Assembly (NCBI RefSeq): GCF_017744155.1
Contig: NZ_JAGHQT010000015.1
Span: 1-64,000, forward strand
Length of the DNA: 64,000 nucleotides
DNA from: Endozoicomonas sp. G2_1
GTDB taxonomy: Bacteria; Pseudomonadota; Gammaproteobacteria; Enterobacterales; Alteromonadaceae
Direction: 5' to 3'
Position 1 is the first letter of the stretch; every line of letters starts with the position of its first letter. Below the pieces are notes generated by a model that worked only from the letters and a program-made list of their open reading frames with translations, searched no databases and was not told where the DNA came from. A program made the translations under genes and the position numbers. Shown here in pieces: positions 19,877-28,325 of this stretch.

Positions 19877-21625
19877 ATGACAAATACCAGCACTGCTCCT
19901 GTGAGCTTTGACGCTTTAGGCTTGCCTGAATCTTTATTATCTGCATTATCTAGCATGGGTTTTGAATCGGCGACACCGATCCAAGCGCAAACTATTCCAC
20001 ATTTGTTGGCAGGTAAAGACGTTTTAGGTGAAGCACAAACCGGTACCGGCAAAACCGCCGCTTTCGGTTTACCGGCATTAGCCAATATTGACACTAGCGT
20101 TCGCAAGCCACAGTTACTTGTATTAGCGCCAACCCGTGAATTGGCTATTCAAGTTGCTGAAGCGATTGAGCAATTTGCCAAATTCATGAAAGGCTTAAAA
20201 GTAGCAACTCTTTACGGTGGCCAGTCATACGGTCCACAGTTCGCTCAATTAGAGCGCGGTGCTCAAGTTGTTGTTGGTACGCCGGGTCGCTTAATGGACC
20301 ACTTACGCCGCAAAAGCTTAAACCTGAGCCACGTTAATTTTTGTGCTTTAGATGAAGCCGACGAAATGCTCAACATGGGCTTTTTGGAAGACATTGAGTG
20401 GATTCTTGAGCATTTACCAGCAGAAACGCAAATGGCGTTGTTCTCGGCTACTATGCCACCAGCGATTCGCAAAGTCGCTAACCGCTTTTTAGAAGAGCCA
20501 GAGCACGTAAAAATTGCTGCGGTTAAAAAAGCGAAAGCCAACATCAAGCAATACGCGTGGAAAGTGAGCGGTATTAACAAAAATACTGCGATTGAGCGCA
20601 TTGCTGAAACGTTTGACTACGATGCCATGATTATTTTCGTGCGCACCCGTAACGATACGGTTGAAGTTGCTGAGTTTTTAGAACGTCAAGGTTACCCAGC
20701 AGCTGCGCTTAACGGTGATATGAACCAAGCTCAGCGCGAGCGCACCGTTGACCAATTGAAAAATGGCAAATTATCAATTTTGATCGCGACTGATGTTGTT
20801 GCTCGCGGTTTAGATATTCCACGTATCGACTTAGTTGTTAACTACGATTTACCAGGTGACAACGAGTCATACGTTCACCGTATTGGTCGCACAGGCCGTG
20901 CAGGTCGCAGCGGTACGTCTATCTCATTTGTTCGCCCAAGAGAAATGTACCAATTGCGCCACTACGAGCGTTTAACCTCAGGTACTATTGAACAGTTTGA
21001 ACTGCCTAGCATTCAAGAAATTGGCAAAGCGCGTGTTGCACGTACGCAAAATCAATTGGCTGAATTAATTGGTCAGCAAGACTTAACGGCAATGCGTGAA
21101 ATCGTTGAAAACATGGCCGCTGATGCTGAGTTGTCAATCACTGATTTAGCTGCTGCTTTATTGCACTTAAAACAGTTAAAGCAACCGCTACAACCGAAAG
21201 AAGATCCAAAACCGCGCCGTGAAATGCGCGACCGCGATAACCGTCGTGGCCGTGATGACCGTCAAGGTCGAGTGCGCAACGACAGAAATGATCGCGGTGA
21301 TCGTCCTCGCAAGCCAAAAGTTGCCCGCAGCGACGTCGATTGGCAGAACTATCGCATCGAAGTAGGTAAAGAGCACGGCGCTAAGCCTGGTGATATTGTT
21401 GGTGCAATTGCTAACGAAATTTCACTTGATAGCAGCTACATTGGCGCAATTAACTTGTGTGAACGTCACAGTTTCGTGCAGTTACCTAAAGGTATGCCAA
21501 CGGATACTTTCAAGAAATTGAAAGCGGTTCGCGTTCGTCGTCAAGCATTGGAAATCTCGGTTTCTGAAGCGCAAGTGGTGACCGAGCGTCCACGTCGTCG
21601 CGAGCGTCCTCGTCGCGCTAACTAG
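19877..21625 (+). CDS. deaD: Cold-shock DEAD-box RNA helicase DeaD/CsdA
   Basis: A 582-residue ATP-dependent RNA helicase for ribosome assembly and mRNA unwinding in the cold. All motifs are visible: AQTGTGKT (Walker A), PTRELA, DEAD in LDEADEML, SAT, and HRIGRTGRAGR. The Arg/Asp-rich linker (RDRDNRRGRDDRQG) leads to a C-terminal DbpA-type RNA-binding domain (VGKEHGAKPGDIVGAIANE). ATG 19877 gives the family N-terminus MTNTSTAPVSFDALGL and has GAGAAG upstream. The in-frame ATG at 19838 lies within the leader hairpin region and is rejected. A strong terminator follows. Confidence 0.95.
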   Translation: MTNTSTAPVSFDALGLPESLLSALSSMGFESATPIQAQTIPHLLAGKDVLGEAQTGTGKTAAFGLPALANIDTSVRKPQLLVLAPTRELAIQVAEAIEQFAKFMKGLKVATLYGGQSYGPQFAQLERGAQVVVGTPGRLMDHLRRKSLNLSHVNFCALDEADEMLNMGFLEDIEWILEHLPAETQMALFSATMPPAIRKVANRFLEEPEHVKIAAVKKAKANIKQYAWKVSGINKNTAIERIAETFDYDAMIIFVRTRNDTVEVAEFLERQGYPAAALNGDMNQAQRERTVDQLKNGKLSILIATDVVARGLDIPRIDLVVNYDLPGDNESYVHRIGRTGRAGRSGTSISFVRPREMYQLRHYERLTSGTIEQFELPSIQEIGKARVARTQNQLAELIGQQDLTAMREIVENMAADAELSITDLAAALLHLKQLKQPLQPKEDPKPRREMRDRDNRRGRDDRQGRVRNDRNDRGDRPRKPKVARSDVDWQNYRIEVGKEHGAKPGDIVGAIANEISLDSSYIGAINLCERHSFVQLPKGMPTDTFKKLKAVRVRRQALEISVSEAQVVTERPRRRERPRRAN

Positions 21626-21678
21626 CCGACTATGCTCTGGCGTCTTGTAGACGTTAGAGCAATATACTGCTCGTATAG

Positions 21679-21705
21679 CACCAGCTCAGGCTGGTGTTTT
21701 TGTTT
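21679..21705 (+). terminator. Rho-independent terminator of deaD
   Basis: CACCAGC (21679-21685) pairs with GCTGGTG (21690-21696) around TCAG, followed by TTTTTGTTT. It ends 80 bases after the stop. Confidence 0.9.
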
Positions 21706-22099
21706 GTAATCCCCAAATTTTTTTTAATGTCTTTTGTTTGGCAATTAGCCAAATGTTATCAATTGCTATCTCAATAAATTGTTGGGGTAAGTGAGCCACT
21801 TCAAGTCAGTGGTTTGACCGTTAAACTCTTGTGTAATTTTTTCTATACAGCGGTAGCGGTTGAATTATCTAGAACTTGCAAAAAGTTTGTCATTTTTCGT
21901 TCAGTATCTCGTGTCAGATAGTTTACATACGCCAAATTACCGCGCACGTGAGCACTCTTCTTTTTTCAGTTTTTCCTTTTAATAATGAAAGCATACTTAG
22001 TTCCCAAAGGGTAAAGTACAGCTAACAACAATTTTGGTTCAACGCCAATTAATGCTGAAAACTTTGATCGAAAAATAATGAAATAAGCCGAGTAGCAAG
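21706..22099. other. Non-coding stretch before hpd
   Basis: About 390 bases without a credible gene; the longest frame near 21985 is nine codons. It must hold the hpd promoter. I looked for a TGTAAA-N6-TTTACA TyrR box and did not find one; only a half site (GTTTACAT near 21920) is present. A short stem CCACT/AGTGG lies near 21797-21813. Confidence 0.5.
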
Positions 22100-23152
22100 A
22101 TGACAACAGCAATCGATAACAAAAATCCACTGAACTTACGTGGCATCGAGTTCACCGAATACGCCACCCCTGACAGTGATTTTATGGAGCAGGCTTTTTA
22201 CGGTTTTGGTTTTTCAAAAACGAAAAAATTTAAAGGCCGTGATATTGATTACTTTAACCAAAACGATATCCATTTTTTACTGAATAACGAGCAAGCGGGC
22301 TTTTCTCGTGAGTTTGCTAAAGCACATGGCCCGGCAATTTGCTCTATGGGATGGCGAGTCGATAACGCCGCTTATGCTTATGCAGAAGCTGTAGCTCGCG
22401 GTGCTAAATCTGCGCAAGAGGCACCAAACAAATTACCTTACCCTGCAATCTACGGCATTGGCGATAGCTTAATTTACTTTGTCGACAAATTCGGTGACAA
22501 AGGTAGTATTTATCAAGACGATTTTGAGCAACACAGCACGCCAGTGGTTGTTGAAGAAAAAGGTTTTAGAGCGGTTGATCACCTTACCAACAACGTTTAT
22601 CAAGGTACTATGGAGAAGTGGGCAAACTTCTATAAAGATGTCTTTGGTTTCACTGAAGTGCGTTACTTCGACATTAAAGGTGTGAAAACGGCACTAGTGT
22701 CTTACGCGTTGCAATCGCCTTGTGGCACTTTCTCGATTCCAATCAACGAAGGTAAAGGCACTAACAATAACCAGATTGATGAATATCTTGACGAATACAA
22801 TGGCCCTGGTGTTCAGCATTTAGCGTTTATTACCGACGATTTGGTCGGCTCGCTAGACAAGCTCGACAAATCAATTATTGATACCTTGAATATTGTGCCT
22901 GAGTATTACGATGATATTTTTGATCGAGTACCTTGGGTTAAAGAAGACAAAGAGCGCATTAGAGAGCACCAAATTTTGGTTGATAGCCAAAATGAAAATA
23001 GCTACTTGCTACAAATATTCACCAAGAATATTTTTGGTCCAATTTTTATCGAAATGATCCAGCGGGTTGACGACAAAGGCTTTGGCGAAGGTAACTTCAC
23101 TGCGCTATTTAAGTCTATCGAACTCAACCAAATGGAACGCGGCGTACTCTAA
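22100..23152 (+). CDS. hpd: 4-hydroxyphenylpyruvate dioxygenase
   Basis: A 350-residue Fe(II) dioxygenase that turns 4-hydroxyphenylpyruvate into homogentisate in tyrosine breakdown and pyomelanin formation. Two VOC-fold halves are present. The iron ligands fall at His161 (AVDHLTNN), His240 (GVQHLAFI) and Glu318 (FIEMIQR), matching the spacing of the Pseudomonas enzyme. Conserved FSIPINEGKG lies before the second ligand. ATG 22100 has GAGTAGCAAG before it. No homogentisate dioxygenase or other tyrosine gene lies nearby, so the rest of the pathway is elsewhere or absent. Confidence 0.95.
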   Translation: MTTAIDNKNPLNLRGIEFTEYATPDSDFMEQAFYGFGFSKTKKFKGRDIDYFNQNDIHFLLNNEQAGFSREFAKAHGPAICSMGWRVDNAAYAYAEAVARGAKSAQEAPNKLPYPAIYGIGDSLIYFVDKFGDKGSIYQDDFEQHSTPVVVEEKGFRAVDHLTNNVYQGTMEKWANFYKDVFGFTEVRYFDIKGVKTALVSYALQSPCGTFSIPINEGKGTNNNQIDEYLDEYNGPGVQHLAFITDDLVGSLDKLDKSIIDTLNIVPEYYDDIFDRVPWVKEDKERIREHQILVDSQNENSYLLQIFTKNIFGPIFIEMIQRVDDKGFGEGNFTALFKSIELNQMERGVL

Positions 23153-23186
23153 CTGTCTCTAACTGCGCCTATTCGGTTAAAAACTT

Positions 23187-23221
23187 AAAAAGCCCGCTGT
23201 TATTGAAACATCGGGCTTTTT
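23187..23221. terminator. Bidirectional terminator between hpd and the peroxiredoxin gene
   Basis: AAAAAGCCCG (23187-23196) pairs perfectly with CGGGCTTTTT (23212-23221), giving A/U tracts on both strands. It serves both convergent genes. Confidence 0.92.
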
Positions 23222-23233
23222 AGTTTGCGTCAA

Positions 23234-23776
23234 TTAACTATGCATACCGCGTATCGGATAGTTATTGTCTGGGTTTTTAATCCAGGCTAAGCCGTTAACT
23301 AGGCTGTCGAGATCAGGGCGAACAAAAGGGTTGTTCGAGATATCGACAACTTGTACGGTGCCGCGTTCGTTAACCACATACAATGCTGGCTCGGCAAAAG
23401 GGTGATCGGTTTCTTGCGCTGAACGTGGATCTGATATGTAGGTGCCAAGTATTTTCATATCGTCGGTTGTTAAGCCGTAAGCCAGCGGTAAATCGATTTT
23501 TAGCTCGGGAATGTGTTGCTCCAGCTGGGCTTTACTGTCACCTGAAACTGCAATAATGCTAACCCCAAGTGCCGCGAGTTGGGCTTTGTAATCTTGTAAT
23601 TGGTTTAAGTATTTAGTGCATAGTGGACAATGTCGACCGCGGTAAATCACCACTAATTGCCAGTCAAAGCCTTCCTCTACATGCCCTAACACCCGTTCGC
23701 CGCCTTCGTATAAAGGTACTTTAATCATTGGGAACTCAGCACCCGCCAATAGTTTGTTTGTGTATTGAACTGTCAT
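23234..23776 (-). CDS. AhpC/TSA-family peroxiredoxin-like protein
   Basis: A 180-residue thioredoxin-fold protein. The active-site region is YRGRHCPLCTKYL with Cys50 and Cys53, a CxxC placing typical of this AhpC/TSA-like subgroup (redoxin domain) that reduces hydroperoxides or acts as a thiol oxidoreductase. ATG 23776 follows TAGGAGAGCAAC; the frame extends further upstream but would overlap mdaB. It starts 10 bases after the mdaB stop, so the two are one operon for coping with quinone and peroxide stress. Confidence 0.85.
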   Translation of the reverse strand: MTVQYTNKLLAGAEFPMIKVPLYEGGERVLGHVEEGFDWQLVVIYRGRHCPLCTKYLNQLQDYKAQLAALGVSIIAVSGDSKAQLEQHIPELKIDLPLAYGLTTDDMKILGTYISDPRSAQETDHPFAEPALYVVNERGTVQVVDISNNPFVRPDLDSLVNGLAWIKNPDNNYPIRGMHS

Positions 23777-23786
23777 TGTTGCTCTC

Positions 23787-24371
23787 CTAAAAGTGAGTGT
23801 TGAGGTGGTGCTCAAAGCGCGCGAAATCATCTTCGATGTTCGGATTTTTCATCACGTCAAAGCAGGTGAAGGTTGGCAATGCTTCGATACCAAAGAAACG
23901 AAAATTCATGTGCATTGGAAACATTAAATCATCGACACTTTTGCCTTGAAACAAGTATTCTGACGAGTTGTCAAAGGCTTGTTTTGGCGCGTTAAAAGTC
24001 AGTGATAGCATGTATTTTTTGCCTTGGGCTGTTCCACCAGTACCGTAGTTATCAGTTGGTGCTTCGGTTGTTCGGCCATCGCCATTACACAGGGCTCCAG
24101 CCATGCCCGCGGTGTAAACTTCATCAATATATTTTTTGAATGACCAAGGCATTCCCATCCAGTTGACCGGTGCTTGAACAATAATAATATCAGCCCATTG
24201 GTGGTTCACCAGTTCCTGTTCAACGTCAATATGCTCACTCATTGTCACGACCCGAGTTTGATGACCTTTGGCGCTTAAAGTGGTGACGGCTCGGTCGACT
24301 AACGATGCGCTTAGTTTGCCTTCAGAAAATGGGTAATACTGGTGTGCGTTAATAATTAATACGTTGCTCAT
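23787..24371 (-). CDS. mdaB: NAD(P)H:quinone oxidoreductase MdaB
   Basis: A 194-residue flavodoxin-fold FAD enzyme that reduces quinones by two electrons, avoiding semiquinone radicals. It aligns along its length with E. coli Mda[11 protein letters not shown] start, [45 protein letters not shown], and [10 protein letters not shown]. The start is ATG 24371; a reading extended to 24407 adds 12 residues without support. It is divergent from an HxlR regulator with paired direct repeats in the intergenic space and is followed closely by the peroxiredoxin. Confidence 0.92.
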   Translation of the reverse strand: MSNVLIINAHQYYPFSEGKLSASLVDRAVTTLSAKGHQTRVVTMSEHIDVEQELVNHQWADIIIVQAPVNWMGMPWSFKKYIDEVYTAGMAGALCNGDGRTTEAPTDNYGTGGTAQGKKYMLSLTFNAPKQAFDNSSEYLFQGKSVDDLMFPMHMNFRFFGIEALPTFTCFDVMKNPNIEDDFARFEHHLNTHF

Positions 24372-24447
24372 AAGTGTCTCTTTAAGTTGTGTAGATTGTT
24401 CGGCCAATAAAACTTCGATCAGTCATTTGTTTGAGCCAGTTCATGTG

Positions 24448-24500
24448 GTATATTTTAGTTACCTTAGTTTTGCAATCAACTAGTATACTTTTTGTAACCT
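24448..24500. promoter_or_regulatory. Paired repeats in the mdaB / hxlR intergenic region, putative HxlR operator
   Basis: GTATATTTTAGTTACCT (24448-24464) and GTATACTTTTTGTAACCT (24483-24500) are near copies 35 bases apart, both between the divergent start codons. YodB- and QorR-type HxlR regulators bind A/T-rich boxes with a GTAAC core next to quinone-reductase genes they control, and both copies carry GTWACC. Binding is inferred. Confidence 0.5.
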
Positions 24501-24521
24501 GGTTTTAATTGGTGTGTTTTT

Positions 24522-24887
24522 TTGAAAAGTAAAATAGAAACAGATAGTTATGGCAGAAAAAAAGTTATTAACGTTTGTCATGAACCCTGTGCGATAGAAA
24601 AAGGCATGCGCTTCATTGGTGGCAAGTGGACTGGCTCGATTATCTATCACTTAAAAGATGAGCCTGTACGTTTTAATGATTTGTGTCGACTACTTGGTGG
24701 CGCAAGTAAAAAAATGATTGATCAGCGACTCAAAGAACTAGAAGCTCGTAATATGGTGCGAAGAGAGGTCATTGAGCAAAGGCCAATTGCAGTCACTTAT
24801 GAGCTAACTGAGTTCGGCCGTAGCGCATTATCGATTTTAGAGGCCTTGAGAGACTGGTCTGAGCAAAATCAAATACCGTTAGATTAA
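24522..24887 (+). CDS. HxlR-family transcriptional regulator, likely redox-sensing (YodB/QorR-like)
   Basis: A 121-residue winged-helix repressor. The HxlR hallmark GGKWTGSIIYHL is present, followed by RFNDLCRLLGGASKKMIDQRLKEL as the recognition region (shown in part: FNDLCRLLGG). Cys19 and Cys23 (CHEPCAIEK) sit just before the helix-turn-helix, where YodB and QorR carry the cysteine that senses diamide and quinones. The start is TTG 24522; an in-frame stop at 24495 and no ATG between make it the only option, although no Shine-Dalgarno is seen. It faces mdaB and probably represses that operon. Confidence 0.82.
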   Translation: MKSKIETDSYGRKKVINVCHEPCAIEKGMRFIGGKWTGSIIYHLKDEPVRFNDLCRLLGGASKKMIDQRLKELEARNMVRREVIEQRPIAVTYELTEFGRSALSILEALRDWSEQNQIPLD

Positions 24888-25048
24888 TGGAGCAAGTCGC
24901 GAGTTTGAGTGATTAATCAATCAGCATCTGCATTCGTTATGTTTAACACAGTATGTTCAAAGGCGAAAATATATGGTCGCTTGATAATTGCTCATTTTAA
25001 ACTAAATTCCAACAATGGGTATAAAACTTGACCATATGGTTAGTTTGT

Positions 25049-25080
25049 TATGCCCGGTTATAGAATTTTATTTGGGCATA
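25049..25080 (+). promoter_or_regulatory. Hairpin upstream of the thioesterase gene
   Basis: TATGCCC (25049-25055) pairs with GGGCATA (25074-25080) over an 18-base loop, 37 bases before the GTG start. It could be an operator or a leader hairpin; nothing decides between them. Confidence 0.3.
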
Positions 25081-25116
25081 TTGTATGAAATATAGCGCAA
25101 TAACAGGAGATATTTT

Positions 25117-25524
25117 GTGGCAACAAAGCAAGAACTAAAGGCGTTTTTTCAGCGTGAATTTCCTCAAGCGAATTTTGAGATCGAATCTGCAGGTGATAGA
25201 TCCTCGCAGCTACGCAAATTGATCAACAATGATCATTTGCGCCCAGGTGGTACGGTTTCTGGACCAACCTTGATGGCTATGGCAGACGCGGCACTCTACG
25301 TCGCTATTTTGGCAGAAATAGGTTTAGTTGCCTTAGCAGTAACCACTAATTTAAACATTAACTTTTTGCGTAAACCAGCCGCTGACAAAGATATTATTGC
25401 CAAATGTCAGCTGATTAAGCTCGGTAAAACACTCGCCATTGGCGATGTTTTTTTATACTCAGATGGTGATGACAACCCGGTTGCTCATGCGGTTGGCATT
25501 TATTCCATTCCTCCAAATAAGTAA
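25117..25524 (+). CDS. PaaI-type hot-dog thioesterase
   Basis: A 135-residue hot-dog-fold protein of the PaaI/YdiI group, expected to hydrolyse acyl-CoA thioesters. The central helix region reads HLRPGGTVSGPTLMAMADAA, where the Gly-Gly-x-x and Asp/Asn positions define the active-site edge; NLNINFLRKPAA follows on the next strands. The start is GTG 25117 with CAGGAGATATTTT in front. It stands alone, convergent with the SDR gene. The substrate cannot be read. Confidence 0.82.
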   Translation: MATKQELKAFFQREFPQANFEIESAGDRSSQLRKLINNDHLRPGGTVSGPTLMAMADAALYVAILAEIGLVALAVTTNLNINFLRKPAADKDIIAKCQLIKLGKTLAIGDVFLYSDGDDNPVAHAVGIYSIPPNK

Positions 25525-25642
25525 AGTAATCGGGGGAAGTGGCTTGGGTATATGATTACTTGCGTTAGCAATTCGCGAATACGGTGCCTGACAATATAAA
25601 ATGGGCGAGTTCGCTGAGCTCCTTCTTTAAAATTATCACTAA

Positions 25643-26329
25643 CTACCAAGCGATTTGTTTTTTATCGCGAAAGAACTCGCCAGTTGGCCCGTCGTTGCTA
25701 AGGCCAGCTAACCAAATTGCGGTTTCTGCACCTTTTTCTGGTGAGCGAGTAGCCGCCATACCACCCATTCGCGTTCTTACCCAGCCCGGACACATGGCAT
25801 TTACCTTGAGGTATTTACGGTACTGTTTGGCGATAATTTGAGTCATTACGTTGAGACTGGATTTGCTGATAGCATAAGCAACAGGTCCTTCAAGCATACC
25901 TGACGTTGCGCCCCAGCCAGATGAAACATTAACGATGCGGCCAAAGCGGTTTTTAGCCATTTTAGGGGCAAAAAACTGCATCAAAGCAAATGGCGCTAGC
26001 GCGTTTACTTGCATTGATTGTTGCAATTGCTCTGGACTTAGCTGATCTAACTCCTCGCGTTCTAAAACACCGGCATTGTTAACTAAAACATCTATTTTGG
26101 GGTATTGTTGGTCGATATCGTTTAAGCAAGTTGCTATAGCGTCGGCATCTGATAAATCTAATGTTACTGGCGTGATTTTGCCATCAGTTTTATCAACGAG
26201 TTTCTCTGCTGCGTTAATATCGCGACAGCCCATTAAAACGTGGTAGTTTTGTTTGGCCAGCCCCTTGGCGATGGCAAGGCCAATACCTCGATTGGCACCT
26301 GTGACCAGTGCTACTTTGGTTTGAGACAT
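25643..26329 (-). CDS. Short-chain dehydrogenase/reductase
   Basis: A 228-residue classical SDR using NAD(P)H. The Rossmann motif TGANRGIG (10-17), NNAG (84-87), and the active-site Ser in NVSSGWG with Tyr152-x-x-x-Lys156 (YAISK) are all in place. It would reduce a carbonyl or oxidise an alcohol. The start is ATG 26329, preceded by AGAGAGCAAACT. The longer frame to 26407 adds 26 residues that would block the N-terminal beta strand. It lies 162 bases after the exported NTF2-like gene and may be the last gene of that operon. Confidence 0.87.
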   Translation of the reverse strand: MSQTKVALVTGANRGIGLAIAKGLAKQNYHVLMGCRDINAAEKLVDKTDGKITPVTLDLSDADAIATCLNDIDQQYPKIDVLVNNAGVLEREELDQLSPEQLQQSMQVNALAPFALMQFFAPKMAKNRFGRIVNVSSGWGATSGMLEGPVAYAISKSSLNVMTQIIAKQYRKYLKVNAMCPGWVRTRMGGMAATRSPEKGAETAIWLAGLSNDGPTGEFFRDKKQIAW

Positions 26330-26491
26330 AGTTTGCTCTCTATGTGGGCGACAAATCGCACTGGCGAGAAAGTTTGCCCGTGCGATTTTTTTGATTAAAC
26401 AAGACATAAGTTAGACATAAGTTAAGCGCTACCTTTGGTCATATTTATGGGTGAGATAACGTCAACATCGGTTGCATGAGCTACGCGCTTA

Positions 26492-27133
26492 TTAAAGCGC
26501 CACTAACTGCGCTTGTTTAGCTGCAAGTTTTTTCGGCGCTAACGCTGCGGCTTTTGCCAATACTTCTCGGCTGCCGTTTTCGTTAGTACGCTTGAGCGTT
26601 AGCGACTCAATTAACCATTGCTCTTCAACGCGCTTTAGCTTGAAGATGTAGTAGCCACTAATCTGCCAAAAATCTTGTGTAACATCGCCCTCAGCATTTG
26701 TCTCTGTTAAGTAGTGGCTGGCTGTGATATCAGCCGTTGCCCGAGCGTCGAGACCACTAATTTTTACCTTGATGTTAGAGATATCGTGATAGGTCAAATC
26801 AAAACCCGGTAGCAAACCAGCCCACTGCTTCATCAGTGTGACACGATCAACGACGGCGGGCTCACCACCAAAGGCCGAGGTATAATCAACCGTCACTTGT
26901 TGATTAAAAAGTGCACCCAAGTACTCAAAGGCACTTTGGTCGGCAAAACTGGCAAAACTCTTAATGTTTCGTGTTATTTGGTCACGGGTTTGATTGGACG
27001 ATAATACTTGCCTTTGCTCCGGTGTATTCACTTGATCTTGGGCTTGTGTCGTCATATGTGGTACTCCTGCTGTCAGCACTAAAAAGGCTGCGGCCAGTTG
27101 TTTAAACTTGTCTGTAAATTTTAATGCTTGCAC
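26492..27133 (-). CDS. Exported NTF2/SnoaL-like protein
   Basis: A 213-residue protein with a signal peptide (cleavage likely after TTQAQ, about residue 31) and a SnoaL/NTF2-like alpha-plus-beta cone fold. Recognisable parts are the helical start (SAFEYLGALFNQQVTVDY), the strand pair carrying GGEPAVVDRVTLMKQW, and the final WLIESLTLKR strand. Such folds can be isomerases, hydrolases or binding proteins; no catalytic pair is evident. The start is GTG 27133, with AAGGATGTAAT upstream, 9 bases after the hydrolase stop. Export is unusual for this fold but is repeated at 29318 and in the decayed gene at 49542. Confidence 0.72.
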   Translation of the reverse strand: MQALKFTDKFKQLAAAFLVLTAGVPHMTTQAQDQVNTPEQRQVLSSNQTRDQITRNIKSFASFADQSAFEYLGALFNQQVTVDYTSAFGGEPAVVDRVTLMKQWAGLLPGFDLTYHDISNIKVKISGLDARATADITASHYLTETNAEGDVTQDFWQISGYYIFKLKRVEEQWLIESLTLKRTNENGSREVLAKAAALAPKKLAAKQAQLVAL

Positions 27134-27142
27134 ATTACATCC

Positions 27143-28033
27143 TTAGCTGGCTAAAACAGCGTTGAAGTGCTCAGCAACCGCTTTGGTGGCGGTGTTAACG
27201 TGTTGTTCAACATCGTAGAAGTCGAACTGGCTGACATCGTCTAGCCATAAAACAGAGACGTTGTTGTCGGCGTTAGTATTCGCTTTAGCAAGGTATTGCT
27301 CGGTCCCCGCAGGTAAAGCCATAGCCTGAGACGCAACTAGTAGTACAGGTTTGTCTTGATTGCTAGCAGGGCTAATTGCGTCGTATGTTAACCAAGGCTT
27401 CCACGAGGCAACGTTAAACAAATTGTCGTACTCAGGAATTAAACCGCGACCTTGTTCGGTGTAATACGGGGCTTGATACATTAAAGCGTTTTCGTTTTCG
27501 ACACTTGCTGCTTCGATAAATACGCCATTACTCGCTTTAGCTTCTTCACCCAATTCAATTAAGTTACTAACACTCGCTTCGCCGCCATAGATTTGATCCG
27601 CTAATTCGCGATTGTGTAACCAAGGTGCGACTGATGCAGCACCACTAACATCAGTGTTTTGTGCAACTGCGTCGAGCATGTAACCGGCTGATGCACAAAC
27701 GCCTAAACCGAAAATTTTGCTTGAATCAACCTCTGCTAGTGATTTAACTGCAGTGATAACGGCGCGAATATCTTCTGTTTTTCTCGCCGGATCTTCTAAG
27801 TATTGGATACTGTCGGCTGACGCGCCCCAACCGCGAAAATCAAAGGTCAGTGCGGCAAAGCCATTTTCAGCAAGTGCTTTGGCATAAACTGCTGGCATTT
27901 GCTCTTTCACCGTTGTCCAAGCACCAGTAACAATAACAACCGGTGGCTTTTGGCCAGTTTGATTAGCTTGCTCTGGTAAGTATAAGTTTGCTGCTAAGTC
28001 GCCAACACGGGTATTTACGGTGAATGTTTTCAT
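27143..28033 (-). CDS. Alpha/beta hydrolase of the dienelactone-hydrolase-like group
   Basis: A 296-residue alpha/beta hydrolase. The oxyanion-side loop and DFRGWGAS motif (about 65-72) are present. The nucleophile elbow reads G111-V-C-A-S-A-G117, so either Cys113 or Ser115 can be the nucleophile; dienelactone hydrolases use Cys in a similar G-x-C setting. A late Asp (LWLDDVSQFD) and His (VEQHVN) can complete the triad. No signal peptide. It is the first gene of an operon with an exported NTF2-like protein, behind a promoter that matches the one at 29925. Confidence 0.8.
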   Translation of the reverse strand: MKTFTVNTRVGDLAANLYLPEQANQTGQKPPVVIVTGAWTTVKEQMPAVYAKALAENGFAALTFDFRGWGASADSIQYLEDPARKTEDIRAVITAVKSLAEVDSSKIFGLGVCASAGYMLDAVAQNTDVSGAASVAPWLHNRELADQIYGGEASVSNLIELGEEAKASNGVFIEAASVENENALMYQAPYYTEQGRGLIPEYDNLFNVASWKPWLTYDAISPASNQDKPVLLVASQAMALPAGTEQYLAKANTNADNNVSVLWLDDVSQFDFYDVEQHVNTATKAVAEHFNAVLAS

Positions 28034-28088
28034 CTTGTTTCCTCATTTCTCTTGCTTGTCTTGAAGCTAATATCTTTTAACGAGTACA

Positions 28089-28159
28089 AGTGTAGCTAAG
28101 CAGATTGATAAAAATTAGACGATTATTAGCTAAAGCTTTATTAGTTTTTACCTAATAAT
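28089..28159 (-). promoter_or_regulatory. Promoter A with LysR-type palindrome (shared 71-bp block)
   Basis: On the minus strand this block holds TTATTAG-N7-CTAATAA (28138-28158), a second ATTAGCTAA site (28125-28133), a conserved TATCAATCT and a -10-like TACACT (complement of 28089-28094). From 28102 to 28159 it matches 29938-29995 at 49 of 58 positions without gaps, and the distance to the -10 is identical. Palindromes with T-N11-A are LysR-type boxes. It drives the hydrolase at 28033. Confidence 0.7.
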
Positions 28160-28212
28160 ATTGGTGGGGTAATGTTCGTTCTTTTATGCTTAGCTTTAAA
28201 AAAAATAGAAAA

Positions 28213-28238
28213 CCGCGTAATGAATATTCATTACGCGG
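28213..28238 (-). terminator. Terminator of the NTF2 / flavodoxin-fusion operon
   Basis: A perfect 26-bp palindrome with arms CCGCGTAATGAAT (28213-28225) and its complement (28226-28238). On the minus strand it is followed by TTTTCTATTTTTTTT. It lies 88 bases after the stop at 28326. Confidence 0.88.
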
Positions 28239-28325
28239 CTTTAGCTGATGGGCTATTTACTCAGGCGGTATACTGCCGTGCCGAGTTAATTGCTGTGTGC
28301 TAGCTTAAGGTGACGTGAGTATAGA

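Noticed and set aside
21706-22099. TyrR-type operator for hpd
   Set aside because: Only a half site (GTTTACAT) is present; the full palindrome TGTAAA-N6-TTTACA is missing.
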